64,000 nucleotides of DNA from Lactarius indigo (Eukaryota; Basidiomycota; Agaricomycetes; Russulales; Russulaceae). Positions within the stretch are counted from its first letter, which is position 1. Each line of letters opens with the position of its first letter. The notes beneath the pieces are model-generated. The model saw nothing but the letters and a program-made list of their open reading frames with translations. It was not told the DNA's origin and did no database searches. The stretch spans positions 1,426,001 to 1,490,000 of the forward strand of contig JAFKAC010000013.1 in assembly GCA_025766275.1 (NCBI GenBank), read 5' to 3'. A program made the position numbers and the translations under genes. Of this stretch, positions 51,957-61,622 are shown one piece after another.

Positions 51957-53451
51957 GGTATGTGAATGCTGTTGTTGCGGGTTCTAGGTTGTTTATTTTA
52001 TATCTTTTGTCCAGCCCCTATGGTGGATGGGTATAATTGATAATAATCTCTGATTGCATCTTTGGCATGGGTCATGTTGGTCATGGGTTCCTGCATATTG
52101 TCACTTGTGGGGAATCCCTTCCACTTTATGAGGAAGTGAAGCTTGCACCCTCACCCTCATTCCTGGGCGTCTTTGATTCACTCCACTTCATACTCCTCTT
52201 CTCCATTGATAAGGTCAGGTGGAGGTCAAGTGAAGTTTGTCCTGTGCATCTCCATTTCCTTATACAGTGTGAGAAGGTTAGCATGGAATATGGGGTGGAT
52301 CTTCCATGATATGGGGAGTTCCAGTTCATATGAAACATCTGATAGAACCCTTGTTATCTTGAATGGCCCATATCTTTTTGGGGCTAGTTTGTTCATAGGG
52401 TAGAAGGTGCAGAGATTGGTCCCTTCTAGCCATACATGGTCTCCTTGTCTATAGGGTACAAAGTTCATTCTTCCTCGTTGTGCCATAAGATGTTGTGCAT
52501 GCTTTATGCTATCTTGGGCATGTTGTCTGTTGATTAGCATCTCATCCAATTGTTGGTCTACCACTGGGCAACTTGACGGTTTGGGGTTCCATGTGGTGTG
52601 TGGTTCCCATCCCATAAGGAGTGAGAATGGGGGGTGTTTGGTGGTGGTGTTCATCCAGGAATTATGCACAAATTGTGCCATGGGTAAGATCTTTGCCCAG
52701 TTGTCCTTTTGTGTTGCACCAGTGTCCTAAATATTGCTCAAGCCATTGATTGGTACACTCCAATTGTCTGTCAGTTTGGGGGTGGTACGCGGATGATATG
52801 TTTTGTTGTATTCCCAGTGTGGAACATAGTTGTTGCATGAATGTTGATGCGAATCTGGGGTCTCAATCAGATATGATCTTTCGTGGTAGTCTGTAATGGG
52901 GGTATATGTATTGGAGATATAGTTCCGCTACTCCTTCTGATGTGATCATTTCATTGCAGGGGATGAATATGGCTGCTTTTGAACAGTTGTGATCAGTGAT
53001 TGTGAGGATGGAGTCGAATCTATGGGAACTGGGGAGTTTGACAATAAAATCCATGGATACCACTTCAAAGGGTTCTGTGGAGGGGTTGGTCATGATAGGG
53101 AACAAGTGTGGCTTTTGTCAATGTGGGTTGATTTTGTTACTTTGGCATATGGCACATCCCTTGACATAGGCCTCTACATCTTTCCACATGTTTGGCCACC
53201 AGAAATCATGTCGTACTACTTCCAAAGTATTCACAATTCTGGGGTGTCCCACGCTTGGTGTGTTGTAGAAAAAGGTGATTACCCCCTGTTTGAGGTCATT
53301 GTTTCCCACAACAATGAGGGCATCATTCTTCCACCATAACCTGTCATGCTTTTTTAGGTTATGGGGTTCTATCCATGGGAGTAGTGTTGATTTGTTCATG
53401 TTTTGTGCGATTTGGCACCATATGTCCATATTGTGCATGGATGTTTGAGTG
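51957..53451 (-). pseudogene. Gypsy-1 integrase with chromodomain
   Basis: Minus strand. H2C2 region (FYNTPSVGHPRIVN...GCAICQSNK), integrase core with MDFIVKLP (first Asp kept), IISD followed by a TGA in place of Arg (about 52860), DRQLECTNQW (Glu kept, Arg to Cys), GPF/Y-type KRYGPFKI, and a decayed chromodomain near 52090-52200. Frame restored with 54075 across the solo LTR. Confidence 0.85.
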
Positions 53452-53456
53452 ACTTT

Positions 53457-54069
53457 TGTTGATAAGTGACCTGCACGCACTTAGTGGCTTGTACGGACTG
53501 GACTTGCAGCATGGACTGCTTTAGATTAGATTAATTGGACTTGTAGATTACTTACATTTGATCTGTACAATCTAGTGCTTATCATTGTGTCATGTATGAC
53601 ATCACTGTACCTTATGATATCATAGATCCGGACTCAGCGTTGTACTCAACACCTTTGTACTTTCCTTTGTTCTATCCTTATCATGATATCATTATGATGT
53701 CATTTACTTCTGGACTCTCTTTGTTCTGTGCTCCTTGTTCTCCATTAGCACACTCCTTTGTCCCACATGTAGAACAACGTCTCTTGTACTCTGTGACCCT
53801 ATGTTACTTCTCTTGTACTAGTGTCACTCCCCTGTATAGTATAAGTAGTAGGCTTGTATGCTCCTGGTCCACATCAGTTCCTCACTGCTCTGTGTGCCAG
53901 GTATGTCTTATCCTCTCCAATGTATTATCAGTTCCTCACTGCTCTGTGTGCCAGACACTCTTGCTTTACCTTGCTTGACCTCCTGTTGCTGCTTTCCAGC
54001 CACCCAGCCTATCTCACCACAGTCTCCTTTGTCCACTGTGAGTATGCTATCCTTGTGTACTGTTCATCA
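53457..54069 (+). repeat. solo LTR of the Copia-2 family (613 bp, long form)
   Basis: TSD ACTTT at 53452-53456 and 54070-54074; plus orientation. Lies in Gypsy-1 between RNase H and integrase. Confidence 0.93.
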
Positions 54070-54074
54070 ACTTT

Positions 54075-54374
54075 TAGGAATATGTCGTCTGGTAGTACTG
54101 TAACATGGTCGTTATCTGTGGTGCCATCATCATAATCAGAACATCTGGACAAAGAGTCCACTTGCATATTCTTTGTTCCAGGGATGTGTTTGAGTACAAA
54201 GTTATATTCTGAGAGTTCTTGAAATTCTCAGGTGACTTGTCAGCTGATTTTTCAGCATTCCTTCCAGTATTGAAGGTTGGTGTGGTCAGTGTGAATGGTA
54301 ATGAGATGGGGGGATCCTACAAGGTATGTGTGCCATGTTCATAGGGCTTTGACAATAGCCAGTAACTCCCTGTC
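54075..54374 (-). pseudogene. Gypsy-1 RNase H C-terminal part
   Basis: Short segment between two solo LTRs: YDRELLAIVKAL at its upstream end, a HTDHTNLQYWKE-type motif and the linker to integrase with several stops. Confidence 0.8.
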
Positions 54375-54379
54375 ATAGA

Positions 54380-54991
54380 TGTTGATAAGTGACTCGTGCA
54401 CACTTAGTGGCTCAAAAGGACTTGCAGATATGGACTGCTTTAGATAAGATATATTGGACCTGTAGATTAGATTATATGATCTGTACAATCTCAGACTTCT
54501 TAGCTTATCTATGACATCACTGTACAATGACATCATATAGACTACTCCAGACTCTTCATTGTACTTCATCCTTTGTTCCCTTTCTAGCATTATCTTTATT
54601 GTGATGTCAGTATGATATCATACTTGTCTAGACTTTCTTTTGTTCTATATGCCTTGTTCTCCTTATGCACATTCCTTTGTCCTGCTGTAGAACAATGCGT
54701 CCCTTGTACTCTGTGACTTGTAGTTACTTCCCTTGTACCAGTGTCACACCTCTGTACAGTATAAGTAGACTGCTTGTACACCCTGGTCCACATCAGTTCT
54801 CACTGCTCTGTGTGCCAGGTATGTCTTCTCTCTTGTAATACCACTATCAGTTCTCACTGCTCTGTGTGCCAGACTCTATCTGCTTTACTTTGTAAGATCT
54901 CCCTGTTTTACCTCTGCTTCCAGCACTCCAGCATATCTCACCACAGTCCACTAACCACTGTGAGTATGCCTTTAGTGTCTGCTGTTCATCA
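54380..54991 (+). repeat. solo LTR of the Copia-2 family (612 bp, long form)
   Basis: TSD ATAGA at 54375-54379 and 54992-54996; plus orientation, only 305 bp from the previous solo LTR. Removal restores DIYDRELLAIV. Confidence 0.93.
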
Positions 54992-54996
54992 ATAGA

Positions 54997-56020
54997 TGTC
55001 GTAGTTTCATTTGGCTTCAGTCAAGGATTTGGAGTAGAATGCAACAGGGTGAGTTTTCTGATCCTCCCCTTTTTGGTTCAGCACAGCCCCTAGGGCATAA
55101 CTAGAGGCATATACCTTGATTTTGAAAGGTTGGTCCAACTGGGGAAAAAGGAGTACCAGTTCGCTACTGATTCAGTCCTTGATAGTGTTGAACACTTTTT
55201 GTCTTGCTTCCATCCATTCCCATGGTGTGTCCTTCTTGGTGAGGTCATGTAGAGGTCTGGCTATTGTTGAGAACCCCCAAATGAAGCATCTATAGAAGTT
55301 ACAGAATCCTAAGAAGGTGCGCACTTCCTTGAGGGATTTTGGTGCTTTCCAGTCACGTACTCCCTGTACCTTAACAGGATCCATGCACAGCTTGCCATGA
55401 CTGATAATTAGCCCTAGGTATTCCACCTCATGGACTTCAAATACACATTTCTCTGGTTTGATATAGAGGTCATGTTTTCTACATAGGTCTAAAACTTGAT
55501 GTAGTATGTGTTGGTGATGTTCAAGGTTGTTCATTGTTGCAATCAGGATGTCATCCATGTATACAATCACTTCTCCAGTTAACACCAGTTCTTGAAAGAT
55601 GGTGTCCATCATGGTTTGGAAGGTGCTGGGGGAATTTGTTAACCCAAAGAACATGACCCTGGGTTCAAATAACCCTTGATTTGTTTTGAATGCCGCCTTC
55701 CATTCATCCCCTTCTTTGATGCAGACATTGTTATATCCCCACCATATGTCCAGTTTCAAGTAAAGCTGCACATTCCAAATTCTGTCTATTAGTTTGGGGA
55801 TAAGGGGTAGTGGGTAATGATTTTTGACAGTGATGTCATTGAGGTGGTGATAGTCCTGTACCAGGTGTAGTTTACCATCTTTCTTCTTAATAAAGAAGAA
55901 AGGGGATGCATAAGGGGATTTCAAGGGCTGGATGTATTTTTTCTTTAGATGTTCAATGACAAACTCTGTGAGAATTTTGGTCTCTAGGACTGTTAGGGGA
56001 TACACTTTACAGTCCATGGT
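54997..56020 (-). pseudogene. Gypsy-1 RT and RNase H start
   Basis: A 281-codon open stretch (55172-56017) holds [34 protein letters not shown] (three Arg lost), DIWWGYNNVCI (Arg to Trp, TGG at 55742-55744; Arg to Cys), VIVYMDDILIA, NFYRCFIWGFS (two Arg lost). RNase H follows with a stop near 55170. Relative to Gypsy-5 about 138 bp are missing at 56020, between short CCCC(A/G)AAAACC repeats, removing the linker with the KVFSEEASQRFPP motif. Confidence 0.87.
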
Positions 56021-56560
56021 TTTTGGGGCCTCTTAGCTGCTTCCTGTTGAGCCAATTCTAAGGTGGTAGTAGTTTTTTGCAGTTGAATGTGAGGGTCTTC
56101 TGCTCGTTCTAGTTGTTCCCAGGCTAATTCATCGAGTTGGTACATCTCCAATGCCTTAATGGTAGATTCCATGGGCATGGCTTCATCTGATAAATTTAGA
56201 CTGGTGATGACAACTGGTTGGAATTCCTTGTTGATAGTGGCATCCTGCCAATGGAACTTTGTTTCAAAGGCTGTAAACCAGGGATATCCTAAAATAACTT
56301 CATCCGTTCCCAGATCAGTGATAAGGAATTGGAGGTTTTGGGTCTTTTCCCCAGTTCAAACAGTTAGATCAGTGAAAGATACAATCTCGCCTCCTTGGTT
56401 ATGGGTTCCATCCATGTTCCATATTTTGATGGGTCATTCTGTGGGGAGACAAGTGATCTTGAGTTGTTTCAGGAGGTTCATGCTTATAAAATTGTCTGTT
56501 GCCCTTGAATCAATTAGGACATTTCATTTGGCTGTCACGTGTGCAGATTTGAAAAGAACT
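56021..56560 (-). pseudogene. Gypsy-1 protease
   Basis: Minus strand: an active-site region LIDSRATDNFISM (the Gly of DSGAT is Arg), KIWNMDGTHNQGGEIVSF, VILGYPWFTAFETKFHW, and a charged tail. Stops at about 56437 and 56360. Corresponds residue by residue to 35520-35973. Confidence 0.8.
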
Positions 56561-58243
56561 GGAATTTGCATAGATCAGAATCTGCTATTGTACATGCTAA
56601 GTTTTAATGCTTTAGCCCAGGCTGCCAGGTTCAAGTGTTCAGAAAATCCTTCTTTTGTCCAAACAATTTGTCCACCATAAGTTTGTGGACTTCAGGGCTT
56701 TGTGCGAACAGAGCAGCAACTTGTGCTTCTGCTTGCTCCTCATTTGAGAGGGGTCAAGAGGCCATCATAGATATAGTGGCAGTAGTCAGGGTAATGGTGT
56801 CTGTTGTTTGATAGTTGTTGCCGGTTTTGGGGGGCAAAAACATGAGATGTGCCCTTGTCCTTGGCATTAGAAGCATCTTCCTTCCTTTTGGAGTTGCTTC
56901 TTTTCATCATCTGTCATGGCCACTCAAGCTCAGGTACAGCTGATGTCCATTGCATTTGGGTCCTTGTTTTTGTTTAAGGTGGATAGCCACTGGTCTCTGG
57001 ATGCTCCACCTCTCTTGTTGTTTCTTCCTTTTGTGAGTTTATCTTTGAGAAGAAGGTATTCAGCTTGTTGGAGAGTGACTGCAGCCTTCCAATCATCCCA
57101 CATTATTGGATGATGGAATTTGATGGCATTAACCACCAATGCCACTGGAAGTCCCTTCTGAAAGATTTCGAGGGTTGTGGCTTCATCCTTGTTGTACCCC
57201 ACTTTGTTTGCTAAGTTTAAGAACTTAGTGATATAGGTATCGATGTCTTCTTTATCCATTCAAAGGGTTTGAATGGTGTGTCATGCTTTCTGTTGTTGGG
57301 TAGTGTCAGTGTATGCTTGGATGAAGTGTGTCTCTATCATGTTCCAAAGGTTTTCCTCATTCATTGCTACTCCACCTGTGAGTTGGTCAACCAGCCATTG
57401 GATTTGTTCCTCTACCCAGTTGTCCACTAGGGGCCCTCAAACATAGGATAGTAGTGTCATGGCTTGTGAGTAGGGGAGGATTAGTTGTTGGACATGTGGG
57501 TTCATTCCTCAATAAAGGGAGAAGGCATTGAGGAATGCTTGGCTGGTTTCTCAGTCCCCTGTGAATTCCGGAGGGGGGTTTCCTCCAAGCCATCCATTGA
57601 GGGGTGGGGCCCCTCCTGCAGTGGTGGCACCTCCAGCACTGCCTCCACCTCCAGGTGCACCACTTCCAGGATGGCCTCCTGCACCTCCTGAAGGGCTGCT
57701 TCCACCTGTCAGCACACTTCCTCCCAAAGAATGTCCTCCACTACCTGAAGGATGCACCACTGTGGATGAGCTTGTGGCAGGTTGTCCTCCTGTGGTACTG
57801 GTGAGGGTGGTTGAGAGTTGTGTTTGTGTGGTGGACATGTCAGCATATGATGCAAAGTCAACTGGTCTGGTGATAGTAGGTGTGTGTGCTGGATTGTTTT
57901 CATCCTCAGAGTTTGTGTCAGGTTCTTTGATGTCTAAGTTGGCGTCAATTGCTTGGATGTTCCCTTTTCCCGGTCCTAGTCCTAGTGACTGTGGTACCAG
58001 CTTGATAGAATACCAGGAGCACTTTCTTTCAGAATAGGCAATGTAGGCCCAAATGTGTTGGTCTTCAATGTATTCAATAGGGTTGTAGGTGTTTTTGTCT
58101 GGGTTGAAGATGTAATATCCTTTGTCATGTGGGGTATTTCTCCAAAGGGTGGCTCCTTTAATCGAGGGTCTGAGGTTGTCCTGGGGGTGTTAGTCTAGGA
58201 ACTCCTGAACAAACTTGGTTCTGCTTCAGCTGGTGAGAGCCAT
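56561..58243 (-). pseudogene. Gypsy-1 gag
   Basis: ATG at 58243 (MALTS), eleven bases after the PBS. Stops in the N-terminus; TPHDKGYYIFNPDKN, IWAYIAYSERKCSWYSIKLV, a Gly/Ser/Pro linker (57551-57838), capsid part, an open stretch at 56930-57259 (DKEDIDTYITKFLNLANKVG), and a knuckle CF-stop-CQGQGHISCFC with TAA where Gypsy-5 has TGA. Collinear with Gypsy-5 gag. Confidence 0.83.
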
Positions 58244-58253
58244 GGTGTGCAAG

Positions 58254-58264
58254 AGACTAGACTT
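58254..58264 (-). other. Gypsy-1 self-priming PBS
   Basis: Minus-strand AAGTCTAGTCT, two bases after the LTR, perfect 11-nt complement of AGACTAGACTT at 58500-58510 (minus strand) in the 5' LTR. Confidence 0.82.
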
Positions 58265-58266
58265 AA

Positions 58267-58853
58267 TGTAACACCACTACAGAGGCATTAAGTACAACCT
58301 GTACTAAGTCAATCAATACATGGTAGTACAAGCTCTAAGGCTTGACTTCAGTAGGATGATGCACAAGAGTTACAAGGAAATATGTCACTTGAACTGTAGA
58401 GGAAAGGCTAAGGTGCAAAGACCTAGCGAAGACAGGGATTTGGGAGACAAGAAATGCGCAAAGGCAATTGTCATTAGACTAGTGTAGTGTTTACACAAGA
58501 AGTCTAGTCTACCATACAAGCTAGGTAGACCTATGCTTAAATAGTTGACGAGGTGTATGTACCATACAAACAGATAGTGTCACAACCTCAAAGGAGAACT
58601 AAGGGAAGTACATAAAGGGAACAAAGGCAAGTCATACTAAGAACAAAGGCAAATCACACAGACTTGCACATGATTGAGAGTAATGCAGAAACTAGCACAT
58701 GTCAAGCTTTATCAAAAGAGATCATCAATAAGCAGGGCATGTGATAGGAGCTGATAAAACATATAGTCTGTGTAGTTGTACAGGGCTCATAGAGTGTTGG
58801 GAATGGGATGGTAAGTAAAGGAAAGAATAAGTCCAAGTAAAGAATTCATAACA
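58267..58853 (-). repeat. Gypsy-1 5' LTR
   Basis: 587 bp; minus-strand TGTTATGAATTCTTTAC start and GTGGTGTTACA end, the same family as 33147-33730. Outside it lies sequence of a Copia-2-family LTR, with GATGT (58854-58858) as the expected TSD copy. Confidence 0.9.
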
Positions 58854-58958
58854 GATGTCATAGAAGTCCTAGATTGTACAGATCAAATCTAATCTAAAGT
58901 AGTCCATAATCTACAAGTCCATTAGAGCCACTAAGTGCACACAGGCTACTTATCAACA
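58854..58958 (-). repeat. fragment of Copia-2-family LTR split by Gypsy-1
   Basis: Minus-strand LTR start region (TGTTGATAAGTAGCC at 58958) through about 105 bp, ending at the Gypsy-1 insertion. The rest should lie left of the window. Confidence 0.82.
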
Positions 58959-59170
58959 TTCCCTTGTACCAGTGTCACTCCCTAAAAGTGTATAAGTAGA
59001 GTACCATGTACACTCCTGGCCCACATCAGTTTCCTTCTGACTTGTGTGCCAGACAACCTCTCTGCTTCACTTGCTTGACAACCCCTGTTGCTGCTTTCAG
59101 CCACTCTACATATCTCACCACAGTCTTCTCAGTCCACTGTAAGTATGTTCTCCATGTGTGCTGTTCATCA
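58959..59170 (+). repeat. fragment of a second Copia-2-family LTR, plus orientation
   Basis: Starts TTCCCTTGTACCAGTGTCAC inside the LTR, has TATAAGTAGAG, is the short form, and ends GTGTGCTGTTCATCA. It meets the previous fragment head to head, so one LTR probably inserted into the other, with TTCCC (58959-58963) as TSD. Confidence 0.82.
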
Positions 59171-59523
59171 ATGAGGACATAGATGGCATTCAGAGCAGTT
59201 GTGCATGCCAAACTCCAGATGGCCATCACTAACACTCATTTAGCACCAGTCAACAAAAATCTGTGAAGGTCCCTTTAGGCCCCTCCCTCCCTATGTCTAT
59301 ACATGCACTAAGATTCCCTCACACCCCTTGCCCTCACCTATAATAGTCCAATGTCACTGAGATACTGGTTACTAGTACCCTATGCAACCCGAATGGCACC
59401 GTCTCCCATGTTGTCCTAATCGTATGTCAGTGTGTTATGACATCTTAAACGGATGATAACCCTATGCATGATACACAAAAACAACACATAGATTATGGTA
59501 CAAGATTGCTCACTCCCAGAGCT
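59171..59523. other. spacer between the repeat stack and the GH17 gene
   Basis: The first 60 bp keep an open minus-strand frame (MAIWSLACTTALNAIYVLI) that may be the edge of another element or old coding sequence. The rest is AT-rich 3' flank of the GH17 gene; no gene seen. Confidence 0.4.
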
Positions 59524-60892
59524 CTAGCATGACGTTCGGGGTGCAAAAGGGAATTTGAGCCTCCCAGAGGTATCATATATCCCATAACCAGGCTCCTGAT
59601 CGTCAGAGTAGATATGGGCGAACCAACCAACGCCACCGCCCACGACCTTCTTCAAGTCATGACAGTGTTGATCTAGTAAAGTGTAATAGGCCTGAAGGAA
59701 AACGTCAATGTTGTAAAGATACGGAGCCTGGGTCCTGAAGTACACACATGTTCACTTGAGATACTTGCGACGGCATTGGGGCTGTTCGGTTGGACACCTG
59801 GCGACGTCACGGAGGGCCAGCCATTCTGCAGAGGCATGGACAATGAGTAGGAGTAACTTCATGCGATGATGCGCACCTCATCTAGATACATCTTCTTCCC
59901 CTTTCCGTGATTAATAAACCAGGTCAAGTCATTGAGGACCAAGGGCCAAGCCTGGTCACCTGTGGAAGGATGAGTAAAGGTCGGTCAGCTCGCAGGAACC
60001 TACCTGATGATGCCGTCTGAGCGAAGAACGGTAGCATGTGAATGTTGATGAAGTCTAGAGCGTCTAGCACTATCTGCGCTCCTCCGTTCTCCTGATAACC
60101 AAATGCCAGCTCGCTCACTGTGACCGGAATGCCTAGACTTGACAAGTTCTTTTTGGCGGCCAACACCTGCACAGTCAGGTCCTCGGGTGACAGGACCGAA
60201 TCAAAAAGAGGTTCAGAGCCAAATTGAACCACACGCGTGACAAACTTGGCTTTTGGATTTGAATGAAGAGTCCCAAAAAGGGTATCGCGCCGACGTTTCC
60301 ATTCATCCGTACCGTCGAAGCCAAACTGCCAGTGGTTTCAAACTAAGTGCGAAATATCACGTAACCCAGGTAGCTCACCCAGATGAGGGCATGCACCCCC
60401 AGTGAGCTGTCCCAAGCCGCCGTGATAATATCGTCGTAAAACCCATCCCGATCGCAAGCACCGTATAGACGGACATATCTTGAGTGGAACGTATTGCGAA
60501 TATCTGCAAATTCCTTTTGGAGTTGAGAAAGGCCTTGGCCTGTAGACGGAGTAAGTCAATTTAGACAATTAGAACACAACATACCCACAAGCAGTGACTT
60601 CGTAGCTGAAACCCACGAAAGCATACTCTGTGGCAGGGTCACACCACCATCCTTTGGTACTTCCCGGAACTTGGGAAGGTGTCCGGAAACCAATGGCAGG
60701 GAAACAATGTGTACCATCACCTGAGCTGGGGGGTGGCACGGAGGAAGGCGCAGGCACAGCCGGCACGTTCGACTGAGGGCTATTGGATGTAGGGTCATGG
60801 TGCACACGTGAATCAGGAGGGAAAGGCGAGGCAAAAACCTGCACAGCAGAGAGGAGAGTCAGTAGTAAAGAAAACATGATCTCTGGGGACAT
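59524..60892 (-). CDS. secreted glycoside hydrolase family 17-like protein (glucan endo-1,3-beta-glucosidase type)
   Basis: Six exons on the minus strand: 60589-60892, 60379-60539, 60004-60325, 59877-59959, 59748-59825, 59524-59691. All introns are GT-AG, 44-56 bp, and the total (1116 bp, 371 residues) stays in frame; the first donor is GTGGGT, since the nearby GTATGT would break the frame. A signal peptide (MFSLLLTLLSAVQVFA) is followed by a Ser/Pro linker, then CFPAIGF and the TIM-barrel. Likely catalytic residues are Glu193 (VVQFGSEP) and Glu290 (YLDENGWPS, matching the GH17 nucleophile box), with HIYSDDQEPGYGI near the end. It should act on beta-1,3-glucan in the cell wall. Start could be the ATG at 60877 instead. 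No defects seen. Confidence 0.85.
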
Positions 60893-60954
60893 GCGGGGAC
60901 TCGAAGGACTTGAGCCCAAGATTCTTGGGTGCCGCACAATGACGCAGGCTGAGC

Positions 60955-60961
60955 TATATAA
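60955..60961 (-). promoter_or_regulatory. TATA box of the GH17 gene
   Basis: TTATATA on the minus strand, about 63 bp upstream of the first start codon, a usual spacing for a short 5' leader. Confidence 0.55.
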
Positions 60962-61622
60962 CTAGGCTTAGGGCAATCCAAAATAAGTCCGCGGAAGGTG
61001 CACATGGAAATGTGCGCCGCATTTCCCAAACTGTCGGGGGGCGATTGGATGGCAGGAGGTAAAAATCATGAGGCTGAGAAAACATGGTTTGGCAGATGGC
61101 CGCTATCGGACCACTGGCAGGCTTCGTGCAAATTTGCACGATAGCCCACGAGTTTGAGACGAGAAGAGGTAGAGCCGAGTGTTAAGGGACCTTGGGACGC
61201 CAACTAAGTAAACTTCGGATCAGACGCGACGCGTCGTGAATAGATACGCAACCTGAAAGTAGGAAAAGGTAGACAGGTTCATAAAGTTCGGCATTTCAGC
61301 CGTGGTGTGAGTGTGAGAAAAAACGGGCCGCACACGTGGTCAAAGAACTCGGAACTAAAAATGCACCACAAGGTCCATCAGTGCTGGATCCCCCAAAAAA
61401 AAACAACAACAAAAAAGTCCATCAGTGCATCAGGTCCAGCGAACAGCGAAACAATCACGGTACTAGTAGCAGTTTATCCGCGAGTCAATTTTTTTTAGCC
61501 CCCATCCAACGACGAGCATTCTTTCCAGGTGAAAGCAGCCCCTGGAGCTCCCCTAAATAGCCCCTAAATAGCTATGTCCAGCGCCGCGAATTTGTCAGAA
61601 GTACATTGAGTCGAAACATCTA
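60962..61622. other. intergenic region between the GH17 and gelsolin-like genes
   Basis: No gene supported. It holds a direct repeat GTCCATCAGTGC (61372-61383 and about 61417-61428) around an A-rich run, and a short CCCCTAAATAG duplication (about 61551-61570). It should contain the GH17 promoter and the 3' end of the neighbouring transcript. Confidence 0.5.

Larger units (their letters stand above)
3900..58853 (-). mobile_element. Gypsy-1, Ty3/gypsy chromoviral element, outermost large layer
   Basis: Minus-strand element with 5' LTR 58267-58853, PBS, gag, protease, RT, RNase H, integrase with chromodomain, and a post-integrase ORF3, then a polypurine tract and a 3' LTR truncated by Copia-1. 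It is split by Gypsy-2 (4042-50444) between ORF3 and the polypurine tract, and by two solo LTRs (53457-54069, 54380-54991). It is the same family as Gypsy-5: LTR ends, PBS, gag and ORF3 match throughout. It lies inside a Copia-2-family LTR fragment (58854-58958). All genes carry stops, mostly TGA. Confidence 0.88.

Noticed and set aside
61307..61560. Small plus-strand genes in the intergenic region
   Set aside because: Lysine/asparagine-rich translations over an A-rich run with a short direct repeat; no conserved feature, splice signals or codon bias.
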